Shown here piece by piece: positions 38,953 through 47,065 of a stretch of DNA of 64,000 bases (positions are counted from its first letter, which is position 1; each line of letters opens with the position of its first letter). Source of the DNA: Sulfurimonas hydrogeniphila (GTDB lineage Bacteria > Campylobacterota > Campylobacteria > Campylobacterales > Sulfurimonadaceae); assembly GCF_009068765.1 (NCBI RefSeq), contig NZ_CP035534.1, positions 682,001-746,000 of the forward strand, read 5' to 3'. A model generated the notes under the pieces. It made no database searches, was not told the DNA's origin, and saw nothing but the letters and a program-made list of their open reading frames with translations. Made by a program: the position numbers and the translations under genes.

Positions 38953-41713
38953 TGACTACGCTTTGGCATCTTTTACAAAGGCACTCCTCTGCTTCAGCCT
39001 GGTATTTCCAGCATCTTGGACATTTGTGCAGTGTGGCTTTTGCGATGCTGAAGGTGTCTTCATCAACTTTAAAGCTGGCTATAATCTCTTCTTCTGGTTT
39101 GTCTTCAAAAATTCCGGAAACAACAAACCAGTCTTCTGCATCGGTACTGTTCATCTCAAGGACAGTTTTTGATTCTGTGTAAATGACAAGTTCAAGGGTG
39201 TTTTTGATGATTTTTTCTTTTTTGAGTTTATCAACTTCTGCTCCGAAACCTTCACGGGCTTTTACCATATACTCAGCATCAAAAGGTATGTCACCGGCTT
39301 CAATTTTTTCATAGGTCATGTCAAAAATATCTTCGGCATCACCTTTGATGATGGCAGGGGCATTGTCTACTATCTCATCTGCTGTGTAGGTTATAACAGG
39401 AGCCATAATCAAAAGCAGTGTTTTTGTAATGATTGCCATTGCACTTTGGCTTGCACGTCTTCTCGTAGAATCTTTAGCATTACAGTAAAGATTGTCTTTT
39501 GTCATATCGATATACATGCCGCTGAGTTCGTTAACAATAAAGTTGTTGAGTGTGCTCATACCGTTGACAAAGTTATATTCACTAAAATGTTTATGTACTT
39601 CATCAAGCGTGTTTTGTGCAACATTTAAAATCCATTTATCCAAATCACCCATATCTTCGTACGGTGTCAGGTTCTCGAGGTCATTGATATTGGCAAGCAT
39701 AATTCTAAAGGTGTTTCTCAGTTTACGATAGTTTTCAGAAGTCTGTTTTAAAATCCCCTGAGAAATTTTCAAATCACCCTGATAGTCCGATGAAGCAACC
39801 CATAGGCGTAAAATTTCACTGCCGTATTCTTTTAAAACTTTCTCGGGTGCGATGACATTGCCTTTTGACTTGGACATCTTTTCACCTTTTTCATCTACTG
39901 TGAAACCATGCGTCAATACACCTTTGTAGGGTGCTTTGTGCTCAACCGCAGAAGATAAAAAGAGTGATGACTGGAACCAGCCGCGATGTTGGTCAGACCC
40001 CTCGACATACAAGTCAGCAGGATAGTCTCCCGCATCATAATTACGGGATTTCAGTACCGAATTCCAGGTAGAACCTGAATCAAACCATACATCCAAAATA
40101 TCTGTTACTTTTTCAAGCTCTTCGGGCTTGTAACCGCTTCCCGGGTAGAGAAGCTGTGCGATGTCCATAGAGTACCAGGCATCACTTCCCTGCATTTCAA
40201 ATATCATGGCTACAAAGTTGAGCACTTTTTCATCAAGTAAAACTTCACCGGTCTCTTTTACTCTGAAAAATGCAATAGGAACACCCCAGTCGCGCTGGCG
40301 GGAAATACACCAGTCAGGACGATTTGCAACCATAGAAGTCAAACGGTTTTTTCCGGTTTGCGGTATGAAAAGTGTTTTTTCAATCTCATCAAGGGCGATG
40401 TTTCTGAGTGTCTTCTCCTCGTCTTGCGGTTTTTCATCAACAGAGATAAACCATTGTTTTGTAGCACGGTAGATAAGCGGTGTATGACTTCTCCAGCAAT
40501 GCGGATACGAGTGCATAAATTTGCTTACATGTAACACGCTCTCACCCATCATCTCAATGATATCTTCATTTGATTTAAAGATGTGACGCCCTACAAAATC
40601 CTGCGCATTCGGAATCAAAGCATCACGCACAACAGTTGCATCATAACATCCTGTTTCATCCACAGGCATAACAACTTCAAGGTCATATTTCAGTCCGACA
40701 CGGTAGTCATCTTCACCATGACCCGGAGCGGTATGTACACAACCTGTACCATTGTCAACTAAAACATGCTCCCCTAAAACAATACGGGAAGTTCTGCCAT
40801 TGAGCGGGTTGATGGCGTTGAGGTTTTCAAACAGAGTCGCATCAAAAGTTTTGGCGACACCGCCTTTGAGAATGCCGTCTTCAACCAAAGCATTCAATAG
40901 TTTTTTTGCAACAATATAACCCTCAGTTGTAAGAACATACTCTTCTTCAGGGTTTAGCGAAATCCCCGTATTTGCAGGAATTGTCCATGGTGTAGTCGTC
41001 CAGATAACCGGTGCTGCTTTTGTTTCTTTGTCCAGTCCGAGTTTTTCTTTGGCTTCATTGCTGAGTTCAAATGCTACAAAAATCGAGTAGTCTTCTTTGT
41101 CCTCATATTCAACTTCGGCTTCTGCCAGTGCAGTTCGTTCAGCCCATGACCAAAAGACAGGTTTGCTGCGCTCAATCAAAAGACCTTTTTTTGCAACACT
41201 GCAGAGTGTTCTGAAAATATTTGCTTCAAATCTGTAGTCCATTGTCACATACGGTTTTTCCCAGTCAGCAATAATTCCAAGTGTCTTAAACTCTTCTTTT
41301 TGAATGTTTACAAACTTCGCAGCATGTTCGCGGCAAAGTTTTCTTATCTCGGCAGTTTCAAGCTGCTCTTTTTTCTGTTTTCCGCCAAGCTTTTTTTCAA
41401 CCTGCTGCTCAATCGGCAGTCCGTGACAGTCCCAGCCCGGAGTAAAACGGACAGATTTACCGTTGAAATAGTTGTTTTTGATGATAATATCTTTGAGAAT
41501 TTTATTGAGTGCATGACCTATGTGAATATGCCCGTTTGCATAGGGAGGACCGTCATGAAGGGTGAAGTGTTTTGCACCGGCACGTTTTGCCTTCATCTTA
41601 TGATAAACTTTCTTTTTGTCCCATGCAGCATAACGCTTCGGTTCATTGTTTATTAAGTTGCCTCGCATGGCAAACGTAGTTGTTGGTAAAAGTAGTGTGT
41701 CTTTGTAGTCCAT
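38945..41713 (-). CDS. ileS: Isoleucyl-tRNA synthetase
   Basis: A 922-residue class I synthetase: HIGH motif in GPPYANGHIHIGHAL, KMSKS in EKGEKMSKSKGN, a large CP1 editing domain between, and a C-terminal zinc finger (CPRCW ... CLCKRC). It is the first gene of a minus-strand group with the small ORF and gatA. A palindrome copy lies at 40525 (Leu-His-Val-Ser). Confidence 0.98.
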   Translation of the reverse strand: MDYKDTLLLPTTTFAMRGNLINNEPKRYAAWDKKKVYHKMKAKRAGAKHFTLHDGPPYANGHIHIGHALNKILKDIIIKNNYFNGKSVRFTPGWDCHGLPIEQQVEKKLGGKQKKEQLETAEIRKLCREHAAKFVNIQKEEFKTLGIIADWEKPYVTMDYRFEANIFRTLCSVAKKGLLIERSKPVFWSWAERTALAEAEVEYEDKEDYSIFVAFELSNEAKEKLGLDKETKAAPVIWTTTPWTIPANTGISLNPEEEYVLTTEGYIVAKKLLNALVEDGILKGGVAKTFDATLFENLNAINPLNGRTSRIVLGEHVLVDNGTGCVHTAPGHGEDDYRVGLKYDLEVVMPVDETGCYDATVVRDALIPNAQDFVGRHIFKSNEDIIEMMGESVLHVSKFMHSYPHCWRSHTPLIYRATKQWFISVDEKPQDEEKTLRNIALDEIEKTLFIPQTGKNRLTSMVANRPDWCISRQRDWGVPIAFFRVKETGEVLLDEKVLNFVAMIFEMQGSDAWYSMDIAQLLYPGSGYKPEELEKVTDILDVWFDSGSTWNSVLKSRNYDAGDYPADLYVEGSDQHRGWFQSSLFLSSAVEHKAPYKGVLTHGFTVDEKGEKMSKSKGNVIAPEKVLKEYGSEILRLWVASSDYQGDLKISQGILKQTSENYRKLRNTFRIMLANINDLENLTPYEDMGDLDKWILNVAQNTLDEVHKHFSEYNFVNGMSTLNNFIVNELSGMYIDMTKDNLYCNAKDSTRRRASQSAMAIITKTLLLIMAPVITYTADEIVDNAPAIIKGDAEDIFDMTYEKIEAGDIPFDAEYMVKAREGFGAEVDKLKKEKIIKNTLELVIYTESKTVLEMNSTDAEDWFVVSGIFEDKPEEEIIASFKVDEDTFSIAKATLHKCPRCWKYQAEAEECLCKRCQSVVND

Positions 41714-41745
41714 TGAAACCTCAAAATATTATTATAAATTTTTGC

Positions 41746-41751
41746 AGTATA
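41746..41751 (-). promoter_or_regulatory. ileS promoter -10 box
   Basis: TATACT on the minus strand in GGTATACTGCAAAAATTT, 33 bases before the ileS start, nearly identical to the block before guaB. Confidence 0.5.
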
Positions 41752-41783
41752 CCTTTTAAGTGTTTAAAACCTAATAAAAGTGT

Positions 41784-41789
41784 TATAAT
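41784..41789 (+). promoter_or_regulatory. -10 box of the CinA-family gene
   Basis: TATAAT in GTGTTATAATAAGCC, 39 bases before the start at 41828 and divergent from ileS. Confidence 0.55.
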
Positions 41790-41827
41790 AAGCCAAATAA
41801 AATTCTTCAAACAAGGCTGTACAGAGT

Positions 41828-42916
41828 ATGAAAACACATCTGATAATCATTGGAAATAAATTTGTTTATAACAAATCGTTACAGGAATATATTTTGCGGG
41901 ATATTGAAAAAAACAGTGGTTTTATAGATAATATAACTTATTTTAAGGACAGTGACAACTCCTTTTTTCTTTATCTTGAAGAAGAACTCCATGCATCCAA
42001 CCGGGTTATTATCGTTACATGTAAACAAAACTTTTCAACTGTCGGAAAAGTGATATGTACTGCAACCAGTGATAATCAGATTTTAAAAGAGGGGATGCTC
42101 ATACCGCAGAAAGCTTCATTGTTTGCAGAACGTTCCTATCTTTTGGAATTTCAAAGCTCTTTGATAAATGTAGTACAGATGGATGAAGGACAAAAAATGC
42201 CCGAATTGCTTTTGAAAAATGAAGAGATACGGGCAACCATACATATATTTGAAGAAGACAAATCCACTATAGTGACAATTTTGACTCCAATCGCACAAAC
42301 ATATGAAGTCAATATTGATGTAACACAGGAGGTGCAAGGGTGGCACAGAGTAGATGTGACGAGTAACAAGTACGGGGATATTACCAAATTTATTCATGCA
42401 GCAAAAAACCTGTTGCCTAAAAAGCTTATTGCATCATCAAATATTATTGAGTATATCATAGAAAAACTTTCACATTCAGGAAAAAAAATAACATTTGCCG
42501 AGAGTTGCACAGGAGGACTGCTCAGTTACTTTTTTACAAAACACAACGGCGCATCAAAAATTTTAGAGGGAGGCTTGGTAACTTATTCCAATACACTCAA
42601 AGAAAACTGGTTGGCAGTTGATCATGCCATACTTGAAGAAAACGGTGCAGTCAGTGCCGAAGTTGTCAGAGAAATGAGTGAAGGTGCACTCAATGTCAGT
42701 GGAGCAGATTATGCTTTGGCAGTAAGCGGAATCGCCGGAGACACAGGAGGTACACAATTTAAACCGGTCGGTACGGTGTATATAGGTGTACGAAGTAAAA
42801 CACAACACACTGAGAAGCATCTGCATTTTCACGGTGACAGGAATTATGTGCAGGAACAGAGTGCCCTTATGGCAGTAAAAATGTTGCTTTTGCTTGATAA
42901 AGAGACTTTTTTCTAA
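41828..42916 (+). CDS. CinA-family protein with degenerate N-terminal domain
   Basis: A 362-residue protein. The C-terminal part (about 205-355) is a standard CinA_C/PncC domain: ITFAESCTGGLLS, GLVTYSNTLKENWL, ADYALAVSGIAGDTGGT, PVGTVYIGV. This domain deamidates nicotinamide mononucleotide in the family. The N-terminal half aligns in position with the MoCF-like domain but lacks its GDE and GGLGPTxDD motifs (it reads IIIGNKFVYNKS), so only the deamidase activity is predicted. CinA was first tied to competence. It carries a palindrome copy at 42015. Confidence 0.8.
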   Translation: MKTHLIIIGNKFVYNKSLQEYILRDIEKNSGFIDNITYFKDSDNSFFLYLEEELHASNRVIIVTCKQNFSTVGKVICTATSDNQILKEGMLIPQKASLFAERSYLLEFQSSLINVVQMDEGQKMPELLLKNEEIRATIHIFEEDKSTIVTILTPIAQTYEVNIDVTQEVQGWHRVDVTSNKYGDITKFIHAAKNLLPKKLIASSNIIEYIIEKLSHSGKKITFAESCTGGLLSYFFTKHNGASKILEGGLVTYSNTLKENWLAVDHAILEENGAVSAEVVREMSEGALNVSGADYALAVSGIAGDTGGTQFKPVGTVYIGVRSKTQHTEKHLHFHGDRNYVQEQSALMAVKMLLLLDKETFF

Positions 42917-42933
42917 ATTTAGGAGAAAATATC

Positions 42934-42962
42934 TTGACAATTAAAATCTATTTGTCTATAAT
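42934..42962 (+). promoter_or_regulatory. Consensus sigma-70 promoter of the tRNA cluster
   Basis: TTGACA (42934-42939), a 17-base spacer and TATAAT (42957-42962): both hexamers match the sigma-70 consensus exactly. It is the only promoter with a clear -35 that I found in the window, fitting a strongly expressed stable RNA operon. Confidence 0.85.
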
Positions 42963-42967
42963 TTCGA

Positions 42968-42985
42968 CCTCTTAACAATAAGAGG
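42968..42985 (+). other. Leader hairpin before tRNA-Lys
   Basis: A perfect 7-bp stem CCTCTTA / TAAGAGG with loop ACAA, six bases before the first tRNA. It is close to the expected transcription start and may guide 5' processing. Confidence 0.5.
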
Positions 42986-42990
42986 CAAAT

Positions 42991-43066
42991 GTCTTGTTAG
43001 CTCAGCTGGTAGAGCACGTCACTTTTAATGATGTGGCCGATGGTTCGAATCCATCACAGGACACCA
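42991..43066 (+). tRNA. tRNA-Lys (UUU)
   Basis: A 76-base cloverleaf with CCA encoded. The acceptor stem is GTCTTGT/ACAGGAC, the anticodon loop ACTTTTAATG region gives TTT, and the T-loop TTCGAAT is standard. It is the first gene of the cluster. Confidence 0.95.
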
Positions 43067-43081
43067 TTTATTTTATTGAAT

Positions 43082-43157
43082 GGGCGCTTAGCTCAGTTGG
43101 TAGAGCGCTACCCTTACAAGGTAGATGTCACTGGTTCGAGTCCAGTAGTGCCCACCA
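43082..43157 (+). tRNA. tRNA-Val (UAC), copy 1
   Basis: A 76-base tRNA with CCA encoded. The acceptor is GGGCGCT/AGTGCCC, the anticodon stem CTACC/GGTAG with loop CTTACAA (anticodon TAC). It is identical to the copy at 43624. Confidence 0.95.
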
Positions 43158-43410
43158 TTTTTTGATTATTTGCACTCAAATTTTTAGTTCACGTACTTAA
43201 GTGCGCTTCACTAAAAACTTAAGCACAACTAATGCAAAAAACAAGTTTTTTCTTTCTTTAAAAAAGAAAATGTGACAATTTTTTATAAAATTCTTGATTT
43301 TTGTTTTAATCAAGGCAGGCTCTAGAGTGAAAGAGGAGCATAGTTATACTATGTGACGATTGAGCGAAAGGTTCTAACGCCGAGTAAAGCAAAAAGCATA
43401 ATTTTAGGTT
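43158..43410 (+). other. Conserved structured tRNA spacer, copy 1
   Basis: A 253-base non-coding spacer. It holds a long imperfect hairpin near 43180-43218 (TTTTTAGT...ACTAAAAA), a second hairpin CTTGATT/AATCAAG near 43291-43313, and GCATAGTTATACTATGTG near 43338-43356, with a 6-bp stem CATAGT/ACTATG. No open reading frame is credible. The repeat at 43700-43952 keeps all of these. Confidence 0.7.
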
Positions 43411-43487
43411 GCGGTGGTAGTTCAGTTGGTTAGAATACCTGCCTGTCACGCAGGGGGTCGTGGGTTCGAGCCCCATTCACCGCGCCA
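43411..43487 (+). tRNA. tRNA-Asp (GUC), copy 1
   Basis: A 77-base tRNA with CCA encoded and anticodon GTC in the loop CTGTCAC. The last base pair of its acceptor stem (7-66) is G-U; copy 2 has G-C. Confidence 0.95.
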
Positions 43488-43519
43488 TATGTTTTAATAA
43501 CCTTGTTATTGAAGAAAGT

Positions 43520-43595
43520 GACCCTTTCGTCTAGTGGCCAAGGACACTATCACTTCATGGTAGTAACAGAGGTTCAAATCCTTTAGGGGTCGCCA
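43520..43595 (+). tRNA. tRNA-Glu (UUC) with unusual anticodon loop
   Basis: A 76-base cloverleaf: acceptor GACCCTT/AGGGGTC, D arm GTCTAGTGGCCAAGGAC, CCA encoded. The anticodon stem CTATC/GGTAG holds loop ACTTCAT, so the anticodon is TTC but position 33 is C instead of the near-universal U, with A32 opposite U38. The T stem (AGAGG/CCTTT) is weak. It may be functional, or a decaying second copy. It sits between the two duplicated units. Confidence 0.85.
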
Positions 43596-43623
43596 TTTTA
43601 ATTGGTGTTTGAAACATAATTTT

Positions 43624-43699
43624 GGGCGCTTAGCTCAGTTGGTAGAGCGCTACCCTTACAAGGTAGATGTCACTGGTTCGAGTCCAGTAGTGCCCACCA
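43624..43699 (+). tRNA. tRNA-Val (UAC), copy 2
   Basis: Identical to the tRNA-Val at 43082 and part of the second duplicated unit. Confidence 0.95.
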
Positions 43700-43952
43700 T
43701 TTTTTGATTATTTGCACTCAAATTTTTAGTTCACGTACTTGAGTACGCTTCACTAAAAACTTAAGCACAACTAATGCAAAAAACAAGTTTTTTCTTTCTT
43801 TAAAAAAGAAAATGTGACAATTTTTTATAAAATTCTTGATTTTTGTTTTAATCAAGGCAGGTTCTAGAGTGAAAGAGGAGCATAGTTATACTATGTGACG
43901 ATTGAGCGAAAGGTTCTAACGCCGAGTAAAGCAAAAAGCATAATTTTAGGTT
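43700..43952 (+). other. Conserved structured tRNA spacer, copy 2
   Basis: Same spacer as 43158-43410. In the first hairpin it reads CGTACTTGAGTACG where copy 1 has CGTACTTAAGTGCG; both versions still pair with at most one G-U. Confidence 0.7.
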
Positions 43953-44029
43953 GCGGTGGTAGTTCAGTTGGTTAGAATACCTGCCTGTCACGCAGGGGGT
44001 CGTGGGTTCGAGCCCCATCCACCGCGCCA
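43953..44029 (+). tRNA. tRNA-Asp (GUC), copy 2
   Basis: A 77-base tRNA-Asp with CCA encoded; differs from copy 1 by one base that gives a G-C pair at 7-66. It ends the tRNA cluster. The following 139 bases (44030-44168) are A/T-rich and show no gene or clear terminator. Confidence 0.95.
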
Positions 44030-44168
44030 TTCTCTTTTCATTCATTCAGTATACTTATTCAATCATCAAATTCTGTTTTCACATCATCTATTCAAATGTA
44101 TATTAATACTGTTACGTTAAACAGTTTTTTCGGAGCCCGTACTTCACTGCGGTGGCATTGAGACTCAA

Positions 44169-45251
44169 TTAGTCCGGACTGACAGTACTGAGAAAGTCAG
44201 TTGTAATGTGTGCAACATCCCCGGGTGAGAGTTTTTCTATGTTTATGGTTCTGTTCTGTTTTCCCAAAGCACCGTAGACTTGAATATCTGTCTTGTTGAA
44301 AAGTGCCAAAACTTTTGCACCTGAAGCGACTGCAAGATGCATAGGTCCTGTGTCCGCACTGACATACAGATCACATGCCTGAAAAAACGCCCCTAAAACT
44401 CTTAAATCTTTGTTGGCATATTCCAAAACTTTTTCGTTGAGTTTTGTAGGAATATCGGGTGAAAGGATATCTATGATAACAATATTCTCATCAAGTTTAA
44501 GGAGTGTATCTACCCATTCATTCCACCATTCATCACTTATTTTTTTGTCAAATCTTGCATTTCTGAAGATGGCTATAACCTTTGTATCGGTATCAATGTT
44601 GTTTACATGTAACAGTGAAAGCAAGTCTTGCTTTGCCTTTTCTTTCTCCTCTTGTGTCGGTTTTATATCAAGCGTTGGCATTTTTTTGGGAAAATCAATT
44701 TTGAAAAACCGTAAAAATTCCAGACTTTCAAGTCCCATATGCCTGTAGGTCTTTAAGCCTCTTTCTTGAATATGTGTGAAATTTGCCCAGAGTTTGTCAC
44801 TTGCGAAGCTGGCTTTGTATTTTGCTCTTGTGAGTGCCGTGACGATTTGGGCACTGGTGGAACCACCGGAAATATTTAACGCAATATCATACTGTTTTGT
44901 TCTGGCCTGTTTGATATAGGCAAACATTTCAAGCGGATGCAAAAGCAGTTTTCGGGGGATGTCTATGACTTTGTCAACATTTGGCAGAGGTTCAAGAATT
45001 TTTCCGGCAAGTTTCATACCGACAATGATGTCTATTTTGGCATTTGGCATCTCTTTTGAAAGTTCGTTGATAAGAGGCGTTAAAAAAAGCAGGTTCCCTA
45101 TTCGGTAATTTGGCCGTATTATGACAATGCTTTTGATGCGCTCTTTGTCAATATATTGAGCAGGCTGTGATTTGTGAGAAAATAAAGAAAGCACACCATT
45201 GAGAATACTCGAGAGTTTTTTTCTTAGGGTTACATGTAAAGGATATTTCAT
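44169..45251 (-). CDS. Glycosyltransferase family 9 (heptosyltransferase-like)
   Basis: About 360 residues from ATG 45251. The longer frame (ATG 45293) is rejected because a TATAAT -10 box would lie inside it. The protein has the GT-B layout of LPS heptosyltransferases: IVIIRPNYRIGNLLFLTPLI at the N-terminus and the nucleotide-sugar-binding SADTGPMHLAVASGAKVLALF near the C-terminus. It likely adds a sugar to the LPS core; the specific linkage cannot be assigned. Next to it, divergently, is an MsbA-type exporter. Two palindrome copies lie inside (44603, 45230). Confidence 0.83.
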   Translation of the reverse strand: MKYPLHVTLRKKLSSILNGVLSLFSHKSQPAQYIDKERIKSIVIIRPNYRIGNLLFLTPLINELSKEMPNAKIDIIVGMKLAGKILEPLPNVDKVIDIPRKLLLHPLEMFAYIKQARTKQYDIALNISGGSTSAQIVTALTRAKYKASFASDKLWANFTHIQERGLKTYRHMGLESLEFLRFFKIDFPKKMPTLDIKPTQEEKEKAKQDLLSLLHVNNIDTDTKVIAIFRNARFDKKISDEWWNEWVDTLLKLDENIVIIDILSPDIPTKLNEKVLEYANKDLRVLGAFFQACDLYVSADTGPMHLAVASGAKVLALFNKTDIQVYGALGKQNRTINIEKLSPGDVAHITTDFLSTVSPD

Positions 45252-45275
45252 AGGAATCTTTGTTTTTTTTGTGTA

Positions 45276-45281
45276 ATTATA
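45276..45281 (-). promoter_or_regulatory. -10 box of the glycosyltransferase gene
   Basis: TATAAT on the minus strand in GGCTATAATTACAC, 24 bases before ATG 45251. It supports the shorter start and implies a short leader. Confidence 0.55.
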
Positions 45282-45343
45282 GCCAATTAACATTTATATA
45301 GGATAGTTAGTGTAAAATGTCATATTAACTTAACGGAGTGCAT

Positions 45344-47056
45344 TTGAAAGAGATTGTTAAACGGTTTTGGCCTTATATAAAAGAGTATAAACTCTACTAT
45401 TTGCTTGTCATTTTTGGTGGGTTGCTCATTCTTGTGTCAACTGTGGGAACTGCACAGATTATGAAGCCAATGATGGATGATATGTTCATTAAAAAAGACA
45501 AGACAATGCTCTACATTATTCCTCTTGGGCTTATTGCCATTTATGTGACAAAAGCGATTGGAAAGTATATTCAGACAATTTTCATGGAGTACATCGGACA
45601 GAGTATTGTGACCCGTTTTCGTGAAATACTTTTAGACAAAATGATTCATCTTGATATGGCATTTTTGTATGCAAACCGGAGCGGAGAGCTTATTTCTCGT
45701 GTGACAAATGACATAGGCCGAATTCAGTATTTTGTTTCAAATATGCTTCCTGATATGTTTCGTGACCTTTTAACGGTTATTGCACTCGTGGGGTACATTG
45801 TCTATCTCAACCCTTTACTCTCTTTTTATACACTTATTGTTGTGCCTTTGATTATTTACCCTTTGATGCTTATTGCCAAAAAACTCAAAAAATATTCACA
45901 CCGTTCCCAGAGTAAAAATGCCGATTTGGTATCGCGTTTGACAGAAGTTTTTAACAACAGTGAAATCATTAAAGCCAATGCAACAGAAAAATTTGAAGTC
46001 TCCCGTTTCAGTGTAGAAAACTGGAACTTTTTCAAGATAAATATGAAAGCCATTTATGTCGGTGCCCTTGTTTCGCCTATTATGGAGATCATAGCAGTTT
46101 CAGGACTTGCCATGGTCGTGTATGTCGGGGGTAAAGAGGTTTTTGACGGTAAAATGACTGTTGGTGAGTTTACAGCATTTATCACGGCAGTAGGACTTGT
46201 ATTTGAACCGATTCGCAAACTTGGCGGAACCTATTCGAAAATTCAGGATGCGCTTGCGGCAAGTGAGCGTGTTTTTGAAATCATAGACAAAGAAAACAGT
46301 GTCGTCGAGGGTACAAAAGAGCTCAAAGAGGATATTAGGAAAATTGAATACAAAAATGTTGTTTTGCAGTATGAAAATATCAATATATTAGATGGTATTA
46401 CTTTGACAATCAACCAAGGAGAGCATATTGCTCTTGTAGGGGACAGTGGCGGGGGCAAATCTACTTTTATGAATATGCTTTTGCGTTTTTATGATCCCGA
46501 CAGCGGAGAGATTCTCATTAACGGCATCAATATCAAAGAATTCAAGCAAAAGTCACTCAAACATCATATTGCACTTGTTTCACAGCGTATCTACATTTTT
46601 CAAGACACCCTGGCTGCCAATGTTGCCTACGGTGAAGAAAGTATAGATGAGGCAAAAGTCATAGAAGCTCTGAAACTGGCGGATGCCTATGATTTTGTGA
46701 TGCAGCTTGAAGAGGGTATCTATACTATGATGAGTGAAGCAGGGGCAAATCTTTCAGGTGGGCAGAGACAACGCATTGCCATTGCCAGAGCAATATACAA
46801 ACATGCTTCACTGCTGCTTTTTGATGAAGCAACATCGGCACTGGACAATGAGAGTGAAAAACGTATACAAAAAGCACTTGATGCTTACACGAAAGATAAA
46901 ATCACACTGACAATCGCACACCGTCTCTCTACAATTGAGCATGCTGACAAAATTTTGGTACTGCAAAAAGGGCTTATAGTGGCGAGCGGTACACATAAAG
47001 AGCTTTTAGAGTGTTCCGCTGTGTATCAAAGACTGGCGGGAGAACTGAAAAAATAG
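45344..47056 (+). CDS. msbA: MsbA-type lipid A/lipid ABC exporter
   Basis: A half-transporter of about 570 residues, membrane domain first (six helices, about 15-310), then the ATPase: Walker A GDSGGGKST, signature LSGGQRQRIAIARAI, Walker B LLLFDEATSALD, H-loop IAHRLST. Start TTG 45344 is chosen for the GGAG five bases upstream; GTG 45338 overlaps that site. Family members flip lipid A-core or other lipids across the inner membrane; the LPS glycosyltransferase next door fits this. Confidence 0.88.
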   Translation: MKEIVKRFWPYIKEYKLYYLLVIFGGLLILVSTVGTAQIMKPMMDDMFIKKDKTMLYIIPLGLIAIYVTKAIGKYIQTIFMEYIGQSIVTRFREILLDKMIHLDMAFLYANRSGELISRVTNDIGRIQYFVSNMLPDMFRDLLTVIALVGYIVYLNPLLSFYTLIVVPLIIYPLMLIAKKLKKYSHRSQSKNADLVSRLTEVFNNSEIIKANATEKFEVSRFSVENWNFFKINMKAIYVGALVSPIMEIIAVSGLAMVVYVGGKEVFDGKMTVGEFTAFITAVGLVFEPIRKLGGTYSKIQDALAASERVFEIIDKENSVVEGTKELKEDIRKIEYKNVVLQYENINILDGITLTINQGEHIALVGDSGGGKSTFMNMLLRFYDPDSGEILINGINIKEFKQKSLKHHIALVSQRIYIFQDTLAANVAYGEESIDEAKVIEALKLADAYDFVMQLEEGIYTMMSEAGANLSGGQRQRIAIARAIYKHASLLLFDEATSALDNESEKRIQKALDAYTKDKITLTIAHRLSTIEHADKILVLQKGLIVASGTHKELLECSAVYQRLAGELKK

Positions 47057-47065
47057 TCTGTGAGA

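Larger units (their letters stand above)
43082..43487 (+). repeat. Tandem duplication, unit 1: tRNA-Val, spacer, tRNA-Asp
   Basis: A 406-base unit repeated with the same length at 43624-44029. I count four single-base differences: two compensating changes in a spacer hairpin near 43198, one near 43320 (ggctct/ggttct) and one in the tRNA-Asp acceptor stem. The units are separated by a tRNA-Glu gene. Confidence 0.93.
43624..44029 (+). repeat. Tandem duplication, unit 2: tRNA-Val, spacer, tRNA-Asp
   Basis: The second 406-base unit, nearly identical to 43082-43487. The near-perfect identity of a non-coding spacer points to a recent duplication or ongoing gene conversion. Confidence 0.93.

Noticed and set aside
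42994-43200. Plus-strand open frame of 68 codons
   Set aside because: It runs through tRNA-Lys and tRNA-Val; its peptide is the typical false product of translated tRNA genes.
43180-43218. Spacer hairpin as a transcription terminator
   Set aside because: T residues are on the 5' side and A residues on the 3' side, the reverse of an intrinsic terminator, and tRNA genes follow downstream.
43848-44045. Minus-strand open frame of 65 codons
   Set aside because: It is antisense to tRNA-Asp and shows the well-known spurious peptide pattern (GLEPTTPCVTGRYSNQLNYH).
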